Notes under the pieces: generated by a model
Told to the model about the DNA's origin: nothing
What the model saw: only the letters and a program-made list of their open reading frames with translations
Database searches by the model: none
In this document: piece after piece, positions 1 through 7,645 of the stretch
How positions within the stretch are numbered: position 1 is the first letter of the stretch
How the letters are laid out: each line of letters begins with the position of its first letter
Position numbers and translations under genes: made by a program
Assembly: GCF_023952475.1 (NCBI RefSeq)
Contig: NZ_JALHRX010000015.1
Location: 91,426 to 155,425 of the forward strand
Direction of reading: 5' to 3'
DNA length: 64,000 bases
Origin: Cupriavidus sp. WGlv3
GTDB lineage: Bacteria; Pseudomonadota; Gammaproteobacteria; Burkholderiales; Burkholderiaceae

Positions 1-281
1 AGGAAGCCCGCCACCAGCTCGCCGCGCGAGCGCGCGTCGGTGCGTTTTTCGGAGGGGGCGCGGTAGTTGGTCAGCGCGGCGAAGCGGCCGTCGGCATTGA
101 CACCCATCCAGGTACCGGGCTCGCCGATGACCTCGGCGAGGTCGCGGCCGGCCAGCACCTGGGGCGCATCCTGCCACCAGTGCGCGGCCGCCGCGGGGCG
201 GGCATAGAATTCATCGCGATTGCCGGCCACGACCAGGGCATAGTCCGGGTGGGATTGCCAGGCAACCAGGATCAGACACAT
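1..281 (-). CDS. NRDE family protein (TANGO2-like), 3' end missing
   Basis: Partial gene: the start lies in the window and the C-terminal part runs off the left edge. The protein opens with Met-Cys-Leu-Ile, so Cys2 would be the N-terminal residue after Met removal, as in Ntn-hydrolase-like NRDE proteins. The family signature Asn-Arg-Asp-Glu is present near residues 21-24, followed by FYARPAA. Eukaryotic TANGO2 belongs to this family; the biochemical role in bacteria is not settled. It lies upstream of nothing visible on its strand inside the window, and follows the DUF4936 gene by about 100 bases. Confidence 0.8.
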   Translation of the reverse strand, partial: MCLILVAWQSHPDYALVVAGNRDEFYARPAAAAHWWQDAPQVLAGRDLAEVIGEPGTWMGVNADGRFAALTNYRAPSEKRTDARSRGELVAGF

Positions 282-380
282 CGTTTTGCTTCCTTTGCCG
301 CGGGGGCTGCCGCGCCGGCAGTCCGGCGCGTATTTCCGCGTACTTCAGTCCGACGGCGCCGACACGTCATGCAAGGGCGC

Positions 381-671
381 CTACAGCACGTCCAGGTCGA
401 TAAAGTGTTCGGCGCGCCGCTCGCCTTCCACCCACTGGTCCAGCCCGCTCTGGCGCCACAGCCCTTCCAGCGTGGCATCGAACGCGGGCGGCACGTCGGC
501 GTAGCACTCCATCCAGGTCTGCACGCCGGCGCGGGTTTCCGGCCTGCGCATCAGCGTACCACCAATTCCGGTGGCTTCGGCCACCGTTTCCATCCAGCGG
601 TGCCAGTGCGGCAGCGCCTCGGCGGCAACGGCTTCCGGCACACGGAAATAGACGTAGAGGTGATCGCTCAT
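381..671 (-). CDS. DUF4936 family small protein
   Basis: A 96-residue soluble protein beginning MSDHLYVYFR and rich in Trp and acidic residues, matching the short betaproteobacterial DUF4936 family as I recall it. No catalytic motif or membrane segment is visible. It follows ygfZ by 17 bases on the same strand, so the two are probably cotranscribed. The Met at 671 is chosen because the longer upstream frame runs entirely inside ygfZ in another frame. Function unknown. Confidence 0.7.
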   Translation of the reverse strand: MSDHLYVYFRVPEAVAAEALPHWHRWMETVAEATGIGGTLMRRPETRAGVQTWMECYADVPPAFDATLEGLWRQSGLDQWVEGERRAEHFIDLDVL

Positions 672-688
672 GGCGGCTCCTGTGGCAA

Positions 689-1705
689 TCAGCCGGCGGC
701 CTGGGCGGCTTCCCCCAGCGGCACCGCGTAGGGCAGGCTGGCGATGGCCACCGCCGCGCCCTCGGCGCTGCCCAGCCGCAGCGCGCTGCCGGCGGCATCG
801 ATCTTCAGCTCGGCCAGCCCGGCCCAGCCGCCATCGGGCGCGAGCGCGGCGTTGACGATCATGCCGCAGGGCTGGCCCGGGTCTTCCGGCCGATAGATCT
901 CGGCCGCGGGCGCCGGCACCTCGCCTTGACCCTGCACCAGCCACATGCGGCGCTTGAGCGTGCCGCGATACTGGCTGCGCGCCACAATTTCCTGGCCCGG
1001 ATAGCAGCCCTTGCGGAAATTGACGCCGCCGACCAGCTCGAAATTGATCATCTGCGGCACGAACTGCTCCTGCGTCGCCGCAACGATGCGGGGCAGGCCC
1101 GACTGCACTTCGAGCCAGTCCCACAACGCCGGCGCGGCAGCCGCCAGCGTGGCGGACAGCGCCGCGCGCACCGCGTCGGCGCGCTCGGCCGGCAGCACCA
1201 GCTGCCAGCGCGGCTGGCCGGCGCCGTCCGGCAGCCGGATCACGGTGGCACCGTCGGCCGTGGCCACGTCGAATGCCCCTGCCGGCGCGGGGAGCCCGGC
1301 CGCGGCCAGCGCCCCGGCGGCACCGGCGCCGGCAACGCCGAGGACAGCGTGGACCGGGGTGATATCCGACAGCCTGGCCTTGGCGCGCAGCACGAACATC
1401 GACAGCCGCTTCTGCACCGCGGCCTGGATTTCGGCCGACAGCTGCAGCACGATGCCGTCGGCGTCGCGCCACATCAGGAAGGTGGCCAGCAGCCGGCCCT
1501 TGGGCGAGCAGTAGCCGGCCAGGCGCGCCGTGCCCGGCGCCAGGTCGTCGACCGCGTTGGTCAGCTGGGTGTGCAGGAAGCTGGCGGCATCGTCGCCCGC
1601 CACGCGGACGAGGCCGAGCCCGGCCGGGGTGCAGACCACGCCGCCGGCCTGCAGCGCGTCAAGGTTGGCGGCGAGTTGCTGGGCTTGGGGATTCAATGCT
1701 GGCAT
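689..1705 (-). CDS. ygfZ: YgfZ/GcvT-fold folate-binding protein, iron-sulfur cluster repair
   Basis: 338-residue protein of the YgfZ family, which binds tetrahydrofolate and supports assembly or repair of some Fe-S enzymes. The diagnostic motif K-G-C-Y-x-G-Q-E is at residues 232-239 with the functional cysteine at 234. N-terminal GcvT-like fold and full length look intact. It is divergent from mltG, the usual betaproteobacterial arrangement, and leads a short operon with the DUF4936 gene. Confidence 0.93.
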   Translation of the reverse strand: MPALNPQAQQLAANLDALQAGGVVCTPAGLGLVRVAGDDAASFLHTQLTNAVDDLAPGTARLAGYCSPKGRLLATFLMWRDADGIVLQLSAEIQAAVQKRLSMFVLRAKARLSDITPVHAVLGVAGAGAAGALAAAGLPAPAGAFDVATADGATVIRLPDGAGQPRWQLVLPAERADAVRAALSATLAAAAPALWDWLEVQSGLPRIVAATQEQFVPQMINFELVGGVNFRKGCYPGQEIVARSQYRGTLKRRMWLVQGQGEVPAPAAEIYRPEDPGQPCGMIVNAALAPDGGWAGLAELKIDAAGSALRLGSAEGAAVAIASLPYAVPLGEAAQAAG

Positions 1706-1825
1706 TGCGAGGCAATCGTCGAGGCAAATCGGGAAGGGAAGGAAACGGGCTACCGACGGTGCGTGGTGCCGGACGCGCGGGAGGCGCCGGCGCCACGGCT
1801 TACGGTCGGTGCCGGGCTGCCGGTT

Positions 1826-1831
1826 ATTATA
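1826..1831 (-). promoter_or_regulatory. Candidate -10 box for ygfZ
   Basis: Reading the minus strand, these bases are a perfect TATAAT in the 217-base gap between ygfZ and mltG. No good -35 hexamer is visible 16-18 bases upstream, so the call rests on the -10 alone. It would give a leader of about 115 bases for ygfZ. Confidence 0.3.
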
Positions 1832-1922
1832 TGGGGCTACGAGATTTTCGGCCGGCGCCGGTGGTCCGCGGCGGCATGCAAGCCCGCCGGCGGAGCCGAC
1901 GGCCGGTCCCTATACCTGATAC

Positions 1923-2918
1923 ATGAAACGTTTATTCCTCAGCCTTGGGCTTGCCGTGCTGGTGTTGGCGCTGGCGGCCGCGGGCGGTTTTGCGTGGTGG
2001 GCCAACCACCCGGTGTCGCTGAGCAAGTCTCCGGTGGAAGTGGTGATCAAGCCCAATTCCGGCGTGGCCAGCGTCGGCCGGCAGATCCAGCGCGGCGGCG
2101 TGGGCATGGACCCGCGGCTGTTCGTGCTGCTGGCGCGCCTGACCGGCCACGGCGCCGCGCTGAAGGCCGGCGGCTATGAATTCGAGGCCGGCGCCACGCC
2201 GCTGTCTATCCTCGGCAAGGTGGCGCGCGGCGAGGTCACGCATTACGTGGTCACGGTGATCGAGGGCTGGGAATTCCGCAAGATGCGCGCCGCAGTCGAT
2301 GCCAGCCCGGCGCTGCGCCACGACACCCGCGACATGACCGACGCCGAACTGATGAAAGCCATCGGCGCGGCCGAGCCTTCGCCCGAAGGGCTGTTCTTTC
2401 CCGACACCTACCTGTTCGCGCGCGGCAGCAGCGACCTCGAGCTGTACAAGCACGCCTACCGCGCCATGCAGCGCCGCCTGAACGAGGCCTGGAACGCGCG
2501 CTCGCCCGACCTGCCGTACAAGACCCCGTACGAGGCACTGGTGATGGCGTCGATCGTCGAAAAGGAAACCGGCCAGGCCGCCGAACGCCCGATGATCGCC
2601 GCGGTGTTCATCAACCGGCTGCGCAAGAACATGCTGCTGCAGACCGACCCGACCGTGATCTACGGCCTGGGCGAGGCCTTCGACGGCGACCTGCGCAAGC
2701 GCGACCTGCAGGCCGACACCCCGTACAATACCTACACCCGCACCGGCCTGCCGCCCACGCCGATCGCGCTGCCGGGGCTGGCCTCGCTGGCCGCGGCGAC
2801 CACGCCGGCGCCGTCCGACGCGCTGTACTTCGTCGCCCGCGGCGACGGCAGCAGCCATTTCTCCAACTCGCTACCCGAACACAACCGCGCGGTCGACAAG
2901 TACCAGCGCGGCAAATAG
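1923..2918 (+). CDS. mltG: Endolytic murein transglycosylase MltG (YceG-like)
   Basis: 331-residue inner-membrane protein with one N-terminal transmembrane segment (about residues 4-24) and a periplasmic YceG domain. MltG cleaves nascent glycan strands and limits their length. The catalytic glutamate lies in the conserved A-S-I-V-E-K-E-T-G motif, and Q-T-D-P-T-V-I-Y-G follows, both typical of the family. The start ATG is the first in frame. It is followed after 7 bases by tmk, so mltG-tmk are probably one transcript, as in many proteobacteria. Confidence 0.95.
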   Translation: MKRLFLSLGLAVLVLALAAAGGFAWWANHPVSLSKSPVEVVIKPNSGVASVGRQIQRGGVGMDPRLFVLLARLTGHGAALKAGGYEFEAGATPLSILGKVARGEVTHYVVTVIEGWEFRKMRAAVDASPALRHDTRDMTDAELMKAIGAAEPSPEGLFFPDTYLFARGSSDLELYKHAYRAMQRRLNEAWNARSPDLPYKTPYEALVMASIVEKETGQAAERPMIAAVFINRLRKNMLLQTDPTVIYGLGEAFDGDLRKRDLQADTPYNTYTRTGLPPTPIALPGLASLAAATTPAPSDALYFVARGDGSSHFSNSLPEHNRAVDKYQRGK

Positions 2919-2925
2919 GCATTCC

Positions 2926-3537
2926 ATGCGCGGAAAATTCATTACCTTCGAGGGCATCGACGGCGCCGGCAAGAGCACCCATATCGACTGGGTTGCCGAC
3001 CGCCTGCGCGCGCGCGCCGACATCGCCGGGGTCGTCACCACGCGCGAGCCCGGCGGCACGTCGCTGGGCGAAGACCTGCGCCAGATCCTGCTGCACCGCA
3101 AGATGCACCTGGAGACAGAGGCGCTGCTGATGTTCGCGGCGCGGCGCGAGCATATTGCCGAAGTCATCGCGCCGGCGCTGGAGCGCGGCAAGTGGGTCAT
3201 TTCCGACCGCTTCACCGATGCCACCTTTGCCTATCAGGGCGGCGGCCGGGGACTGGCGACCGGCCGGCTCGAAGTGCTGGAGGGCTGGGTCCAGGGCGGC
3301 CTGCAGCCCGACCTGACGCTGCTGTTCGACGTGCCGCTGGAAACCGCCAGCGCGCGCCTGGCCGCGGCGCGCACGCCGGACAAGTTCGAGGCCGAATCGC
3401 GCGCCTTCTTCCAGCGCACCCGCGACGAATACCTGCGCCGCGCGGCGCAGTCGCCGCAGCGCTTCCGCGTCATCGACGCCACGCGCAGCATTGCCGATAT
3501 TCGCGACGAACTTGAGAAGATCCTCGCAACTATCTGA
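2926..3537 (+). CDS. tmk: Thymidylate kinase
   Basis: 203 residues, normal length. It phosphorylates dTMP to dTDP with ATP in the cytoplasm. The P-loop EGIDGAGKST spans residues 9-18, the DR motif occurs in S-D-R-F-T-D-A-T, and an arginine-rich lid-like stretch follows near residue 145-165. It sits between mltG and holB, the standard proteobacterial order. Confidence 0.97.
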   Translation: MRGKFITFEGIDGAGKSTHIDWVADRLRARADIAGVVTTREPGGTSLGEDLRQILLHRKMHLETEALLMFAARREHIAEVIAPALERGKWVISDRFTDATFAYQGGGRGLATGRLEVLEGWVQGGLQPDLTLLFDVPLETASARLAAARTPDKFEAESRAFFQRTRDEYLRRAAQSPQRFRVIDATRSIADIRDELEKILATI

Positions 3538-3615
3538 TTCGCAGGGTATTTTAATCCGGCGTCACGGCAATATTCAGCCAGTACTCGAACTTCGACCGCT
3601 AACCTGTTGATTTAC

Positions 3616-4623
3616 ATGCTCTATCCCTGGCAGAAAGAAGACTGGCAACGGCTGGGCGCGCTGCGCCAGCGGCTGCCGCATGCCTTGCTGATCCACGGCC
3701 AGCAAGGCATCGGCAAGCGCGACCTGGCACTGCATTTCGCCCAGGGGCTGCTGTGCGAGGCGCCGCTGGAGGACGGTCAGCCGTGCGGCCAGTGCGCCGC
3801 CTGCCACTGGTTCAGCCAGGGCAACCACCCGGACTTCACCGTGGTACGGCCCGAGGCCCTCGACGCCTCGGCCGAGGCGGAAACCGACGAGGGCGGCAAG
3901 AAAAAGGCGCCCAGCAAGATCATCCGCATGGAGCAGGTGCGCGCGCTGATCGAGGCCGTCGGGGTGGGCACGCACCGCGCCGGGCTGCGCGTGGTGGTGG
4001 TCTATCCGCTCGACGCGCTGCAGACCGAGGGCGCCAATGCCTTGCTCAAGACGCTGGAGGAACCGCCGCCGTCGACGGTGTTCCTGCTGGTGACCGACCG
4101 CCTCGACCGCATCCTGCCGACCATCCTGTCGCGCTGCCGCCAGTTCTCGGCCCAGCGCCCGACGCCCGCGGCCGCGCTGGCGTGGCTGCGCGGGCAAGGC
4201 GTGGCGGACGCCGAGGCCCAGCTGGCGCTGGCCGGCGGCTCGCCGCTGACCGCGCTGCACGCGGCCGAGGCCGAGGAGCAGCCGCTGCAGCGCTGGCTGG
4301 TCGGCCAGCTCGGCGCCGCGGCCGGGTTCGACGCCGCCGCTGCGGCCGAGCAACTGCAGAAACTGCCGGTGCCCGCCGTGCTTGGCATCCTGCAGCGCTG
4401 GACGTACGATCTGCTGGCACTGCACCTGGATGGCGGTGCCACGCCGCGGTACTTCGCCAGGGAGCGGGCCGTGCTGGTGCGCTGCGCCGGCGCCACCGAT
4501 GCGCACGGCCTGCAGGCATTTGCCGCGCGCCTGAACGCGCACCGCCGCAGCGAGAATCATCCGCTGGCAGCGCGGCTGGTGATGGAAGCCGTATTCCTGG
4601 AGTACCGGCAGCTGTTCCGCTAG
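3616..4623 (+). CDS. holB: DNA polymerase III delta' subunit
   Basis: About 335-residue clamp-loader subunit. It has a P-loop-like G-Q-Q-G-I-G-K-R, a zinc-binding cysteine cluster (four Cys within roughly residues 49-65), and the AAA+ core ending in a variable C-terminal helical domain. I chose ATG at 3616 (MLYPWQKEDW) over an in-frame TTG three codons earlier because the family starts this way. It follows tmk after a 78-base gap and precedes pilZ. Confidence 0.95.
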   Translation: MLYPWQKEDWQRLGALRQRLPHALLIHGQQGIGKRDLALHFAQGLLCEAPLEDGQPCGQCAACHWFSQGNHPDFTVVRPEALDASAEAETDEGGKKKAPSKIIRMEQVRALIEAVGVGTHRAGLRVVVVYPLDALQTEGANALLKTLEEPPPSTVFLLVTDRLDRILPTILSRCRQFSAQRPTPAAALAWLRGQGVADAEAQLALAGGSPLTALHAAEAEEQPLQRWLVGQLGAAAGFDAAAAAEQLQKLPVPAVLGILQRWTYDLLALHLDGGATPRYFARERAVLVRCAGATDAHGLQAFAARLNAHRRSENHPLAARLVMEAVFLEYRQLFR

Positions 4624-4698
4624 CGCGGCAGGCGGCCGGGCGCAGGTGCATGACAACAAGCCATAACAACAAGCAGCAACGTCATCAGGGGGTCAACC

Positions 4699-5118
4699 AT
4701 GAACACGGCAGTCGCTGGCACCGGGCCGGCCGAAGCGGGCTTTGGTAGCGTCACAGGCAGCGGAGCGGGCGGTGGAGCGGCCTCGCGTCCCAATGTGCTG
4801 TCGCTGTCGATCAAGGACCAGGCGGGACTGTACGCGGCCTATATGCCGTTCCTGGCGCGCGGCGGCATCTTCGTGCCGTCGAACCGGCCGTTCCGGCTGG
4901 GCGAGCAGGTGTTCCTGGTATTGTCGCTGCTGGACCGGCCGCAGAAATACCAGATCGCGGGCCACGTGGCCTGGATCACTCCGGCGGGCACGCCGATGAA
5001 GACGCCTGGTGTCGGCGTGCACCTGCCCGACGACGACAACGGGCGCAACCTGCGCCGCGCGGTGGAGGAAATCCTGGGCAAGATGCTGGAGTCCGGGCGC
5101 CCCACACAAACCTTATGA
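4699..5118 (+). CDS. pilZ: PilZ-domain protein, type IV pilus PilZ type
   Basis: 139 residues. The first 30 are Gly/Ala-rich and poorly conserved, followed by a single PilZ domain (IKDQAGLYAAYMPFL...GGIFVPS). Its position directly after holB matches true PilZ of type IV pilus biogenesis. The N-terminal RxxxR motif needed for cyclic-di-GMP binding is not seen, as in the canonical pilus PilZ, so it probably acts by protein contact. Confidence 0.85.
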   Translation: MNTAVAGTGPAEAGFGSVTGSGAGGGAASRPNVLSLSIKDQAGLYAAYMPFLARGGIFVPSNRPFRLGEQVFLVLSLLDRPQKYQIAGHVAWITPAGTPMKTPGVGVHLPDDDNGRNLRRAVEEILGKMLESGRPTQTL

Positions 5119-5155
5119 ATGTTGTGAGATTTCCCTCGCAACCTTTTGATTGTCA

Positions 5156-5662
5156 ATGAATTTTTCGCTACGTATTGCCGAGCCCCGCGACCTGCCGGGC
5201 ATCGTCGCCATCTACAACAGCACGGTGGCTTCGCGGATGGTCACCGCCGACACCGAGCCGGTCACCGTGGCCTCGCGCCAGGCGTGGTTCGACGCCCACC
5301 AGCCCGGGCGCCGTCCGCTGTGGGTGTGCGAGGACGCCGATGGCAGCATGGCCGGCTGGATGAGCTTTTCCGATTTCTACGGGCGCCCGGCCTATGGCGC
5401 CACCGCCGAGGTGTCGATCTACCTGGACGCACAGCGCCGCGGCCGGGGGCTGGGGCGCTACCTGCTGCAGCAGGCCATTCACCATGCGCCCACGGTCGGC
5501 GTGAACACGCTGCTCGGCTTTATCTTCGGCCACAACGCCCCCAGCCTGGCCTTGTTCGCGGCGCTGGGCTTCACGCGCTGGGGCGACCTGCCGCGCGTGG
5601 CCGTGCTCGACGGCGTCGAGCGCGACCTGATCATCGTTGGCCGCCGCGTGGACGCGGCCTGA
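5156..5662 (+). CDS. GNAT family N-acetyltransferase (phosphinothricin acetyltransferase-like)
   Basis: About 168 residues with a complete GNAT fold: the acetyl-CoA motif R-R-G-R-G-L-G-R-Y-L-L lies near residue 96-106, preceded by the Val-Ser-Ile-Tyr-Leu strand, and the C-terminal G-F-T-R-W-G-D-L resembles the Pat/Bar subgroup, which acetylates small amines or methionine derivatives. ATG 5156 is preferred; a TTG two codons earlier is possible. It lies between pilZ and tatD in a same-strand run. Confidence 0.82.
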   Translation: MNFSLRIAEPRDLPGIVAIYNSTVASRMVTADTEPVTVASRQAWFDAHQPGRRPLWVCEDADGSMAGWMSFSDFYGRPAYGATAEVSIYLDAQRRGRGLGRYLLQQAIHHAPTVGVNTLLGFIFGHNAPSLALFAALGFTRWGDLPRVAVLDGVERDLIIVGRRVDAA

Positions 5663-5694
5663 GCGCCGCCTCAACGCCGTACCTGAGATTTCCC

Positions 5695-6489
5695 ATGTTT
5701 GTCGATTCCCACTGCCATATCGATTTCCCCGAACTGGCCGCGCGCCTGCCAGAGCTGCTGGACAACATGCGCGCCAACCAGGTCACGCATGCGCTGTGCA
5801 TCTCGGTCACGCTGGAAGACTTCCCGCGCGTGCTGGCGCTGGCCGAGCAGCATCCCAACCTGTACGCATCGGTCGGCGTGCATCCCGACTATGAAGAGGG
5901 CGAGGACCCGACCCTGGAGCGGCTGGTGGCGCTGTCGGCCCACCCGCGCGTGGTCGGCACCGGCGAGACCGGACTGGACTACTACCGGCTCAACGGCCGC
6001 AGCATCGCCGAGATGGAATGGCAGCGCGAACGCTTCCGCACCCATATCCGCGCCGCGCGCCAGACCGGCAAGCCGCTGATCATCCATACCCGCTCGTCCG
6101 CCGACGACACCCTGCGCCTGATGTGCGAGGAAAACGCGGGCGAAGCCGGCGGCGTGATGCACTGCTTCACCGAAACCTGGGATGTCGCCCGCCAGGCGCT
6201 GGACCAGGGCTTCCATATCTCGTTTTCCGGCATCGTCACCTTCAAGAGCGCGGCGGACCTGCAGGAAACCGCGCGCAGGGTGCCGCTCGAGCGCATGCTG
6301 ATCGAGACCGATTCTCCCTACCTGGCCCCCGTGCCATACCGCGGCAAGACCAACGAGCCGGCCTGGGTGCGCCATGTGGGCGAGTTCATCGCGCAGCTGC
6401 GCGGGGTGCCGGTGGAACAGGTTGCGGAACAAACAACGGAAAATTTCTTCAACCTATTCAAGCACATTGACAGGAAATCTCATGTTTGA
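5695..6489 (+). CDS. TatD family metal-dependent hydrolase
   Basis: 264 residues, normal size for TatD/YcfH enzymes, which are metal-dependent nucleases or hydrolases. The family hallmarks are all visible: S-H-C-H-I-D at residues 5-10, G-E-T-G-L-D-Y-Y near 90, a histidine in I-I-H-T-R, H-C-F-T-E, and the final E-T-D-S-P-Y-L-A-P. The long frame upstream in the same phase is noise inside the GNAT gene, so ATG 5695 is used. Its last 8 bases overlap the start of the ankyrin gene. Confidence 0.92.
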   Translation: MFVDSHCHIDFPELAARLPELLDNMRANQVTHALCISVTLEDFPRVLALAEQHPNLYASVGVHPDYEEGEDPTLERLVALSAHPRVVGTGETGLDYYRLNGRSIAEMEWQRERFRTHIRAARQTGKPLIIHTRSSADDTLRLMCEENAGEAGGVMHCFTETWDVARQALDQGFHISFSGIVTFKSAADLQETARRVPLERMLIETDSPYLAPVPYRGKTNEPAWVRHVGEFIAQLRGVPVEQVAEQTTENFFNLFKHIDRKSHV

Positions 6490-7228
6490 CATGAAGTTCG
6501 TCCGCCGTGCCGCCGGCGCTATTGCGCTGGCCGCCGCCACGCTCGCCCAGGCCGCGCCGGCCGACGACATGCGCAAGGCGGTGGAATTCGACGACGCCAA
6601 CACCGTCAAGAAGCTGCTGGCCAAGGGCGTCGACCCCAATGTGGTCGACAACCGCGGCAACCCGGCGCTGGTGCTGGCGCTGCGCGAGAAGTCGCTGAAG
6701 GCGGCCACGGTGCTGATCCGCGCCAAGGATATCGATTTCGACAAGGCCAACCCGGCCGGCGAGACCCCGCTGATGATGGCCGCGCTGCAGGGCCAGCTCG
6801 ACATGGTCAAACTGATGGTCGACGACATGGAGGCCGAGATCAACAAGACCGGCTGGGCCCCGCTGCACTATGCCGCCACCAACGGCCACAACGACGTGGT
6901 CAAGTACCTGGTCGACCATGCCGCGTATATCGACGCCGAAAGCCCCAACGGCACCACGCCGCTGATGATGGCCGCGCGCGGCGGCCATATCGGGACCGTC
7001 AAGCTGCTGCTGGACGAAGGCGCCGACATGCGCCTGAAGAACCAGCAGGGCATGACCGCGATCGACTTTGCCGAGCGCTACAACCAGGCCGAGATCGCCA
7101 GCGGCCTGAAGGCGCGCTGGCAGAAGCTGTATCCGCAGACCCCGATCGTGCCGGCGCCGCCGCTGAAGCCACCCGTCGCCGAGCCCGGCGGCCAGCGCCC
7201 CGCGGCGCCGCAGAGCAAGGGCTGGTAA
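6482..7228 (+). CDS. Exported ankyrin-repeat protein
   Basis: 248 residues. The N-terminus has a basic start, a hydrophobic stretch and an Ala-Gln-Ala-Ala cleavage-like site near residue 22, predicting a secreted or periplasmic protein. At least four ankyrin repeats follow (TPLMMAA occurs twice, with G-W-A-P-L-H-Y-A-A and N-G-H), ending near residue 205 in a Pro-rich tail. Ankyrin repeats bind proteins; no enzyme domain is visible. Start overlaps tatD by 8 bases, implying translational coupling. Confidence 0.85.
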   Translation: MFDMKFVRRAAGAIALAAATLAQAAPADDMRKAVEFDDANTVKKLLAKGVDPNVVDNRGNPALVLALREKSLKAATVLIRAKDIDFDKANPAGETPLMMAALQGQLDMVKLMVDDMEAEINKTGWAPLHYAATNGHNDVVKYLVDHAAYIDAESPNGTTPLMMAARGGHIGTVKLLLDEGADMRLKNQQGMTAIDFAERYNQAEIASGLKARWQKLYPQTPIVPAPPLKPPVAEPGGQRPAAPQSKGW

Positions 7229-7243
7229 GCCGGCGCGGCGGCG

Positions 7244-7645
7244 ATGGCCAGTGGTTCGCGCCTGCGCCAATGGGCGCGCGGGCTCAAGGGCAGCCTGCTG
7301 ATGCTGTGGTTCTGCAGCCGCCATCCCGGCACGCCGTGGACGGCACGGCTGCTGGGCGCGCTGGTGGTGGCCTACGCCTTCAGCCCGATCGACCTGATCC
7401 CGGACTTCATCCCGGTGCTGGGCTATCTGGATGACGTGCTGCTGGTGCCGCTGGGCATCTGGCTTACGCTGCGGATGATCCCCGCCACGGTCAAGGACGA
7501 ATGCCGCGGCCGCGCCGAGGCCTGGCAGGCCACCCATGCGCAACGGCCGCGCAATCGCGCGGCCGCCGTGGTCATCGTGCTGGTGTGGGTGGCGCTGGCC
7601 TGGCTGGCGTGGCGCTGGCTGGCACCGTACTGGGCCCGGCCCTAG
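7244..7645 (+). CDS. DUF1232 (YkvA-type) membrane protein
   Basis: 133 residues with a DUF1232 core, YAFSPIDLIPDFIPVLGYLDD, at about residues 45-65 and a C-terminal transmembrane segment of Val/Ala/Trp. Members are small membrane proteins of unknown biochemical role. It follows the ankyrin gene by 15 bases. Its stop codon shares the palindrome CTAG with the stop of the convergent egtB-like gene. Confidence 0.82.
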   Translation: MASGSRLRQWARGLKGSLLMLWFCSRHPGTPWTARLLGALVVAYAFSPIDLIPDFIPVLGYLDDVLLVPLGIWLTLRMIPATVKDECRGRAEAWQATHAQRPRNRAAAVVIVLVWVALAWLAWRWLAPYWARP

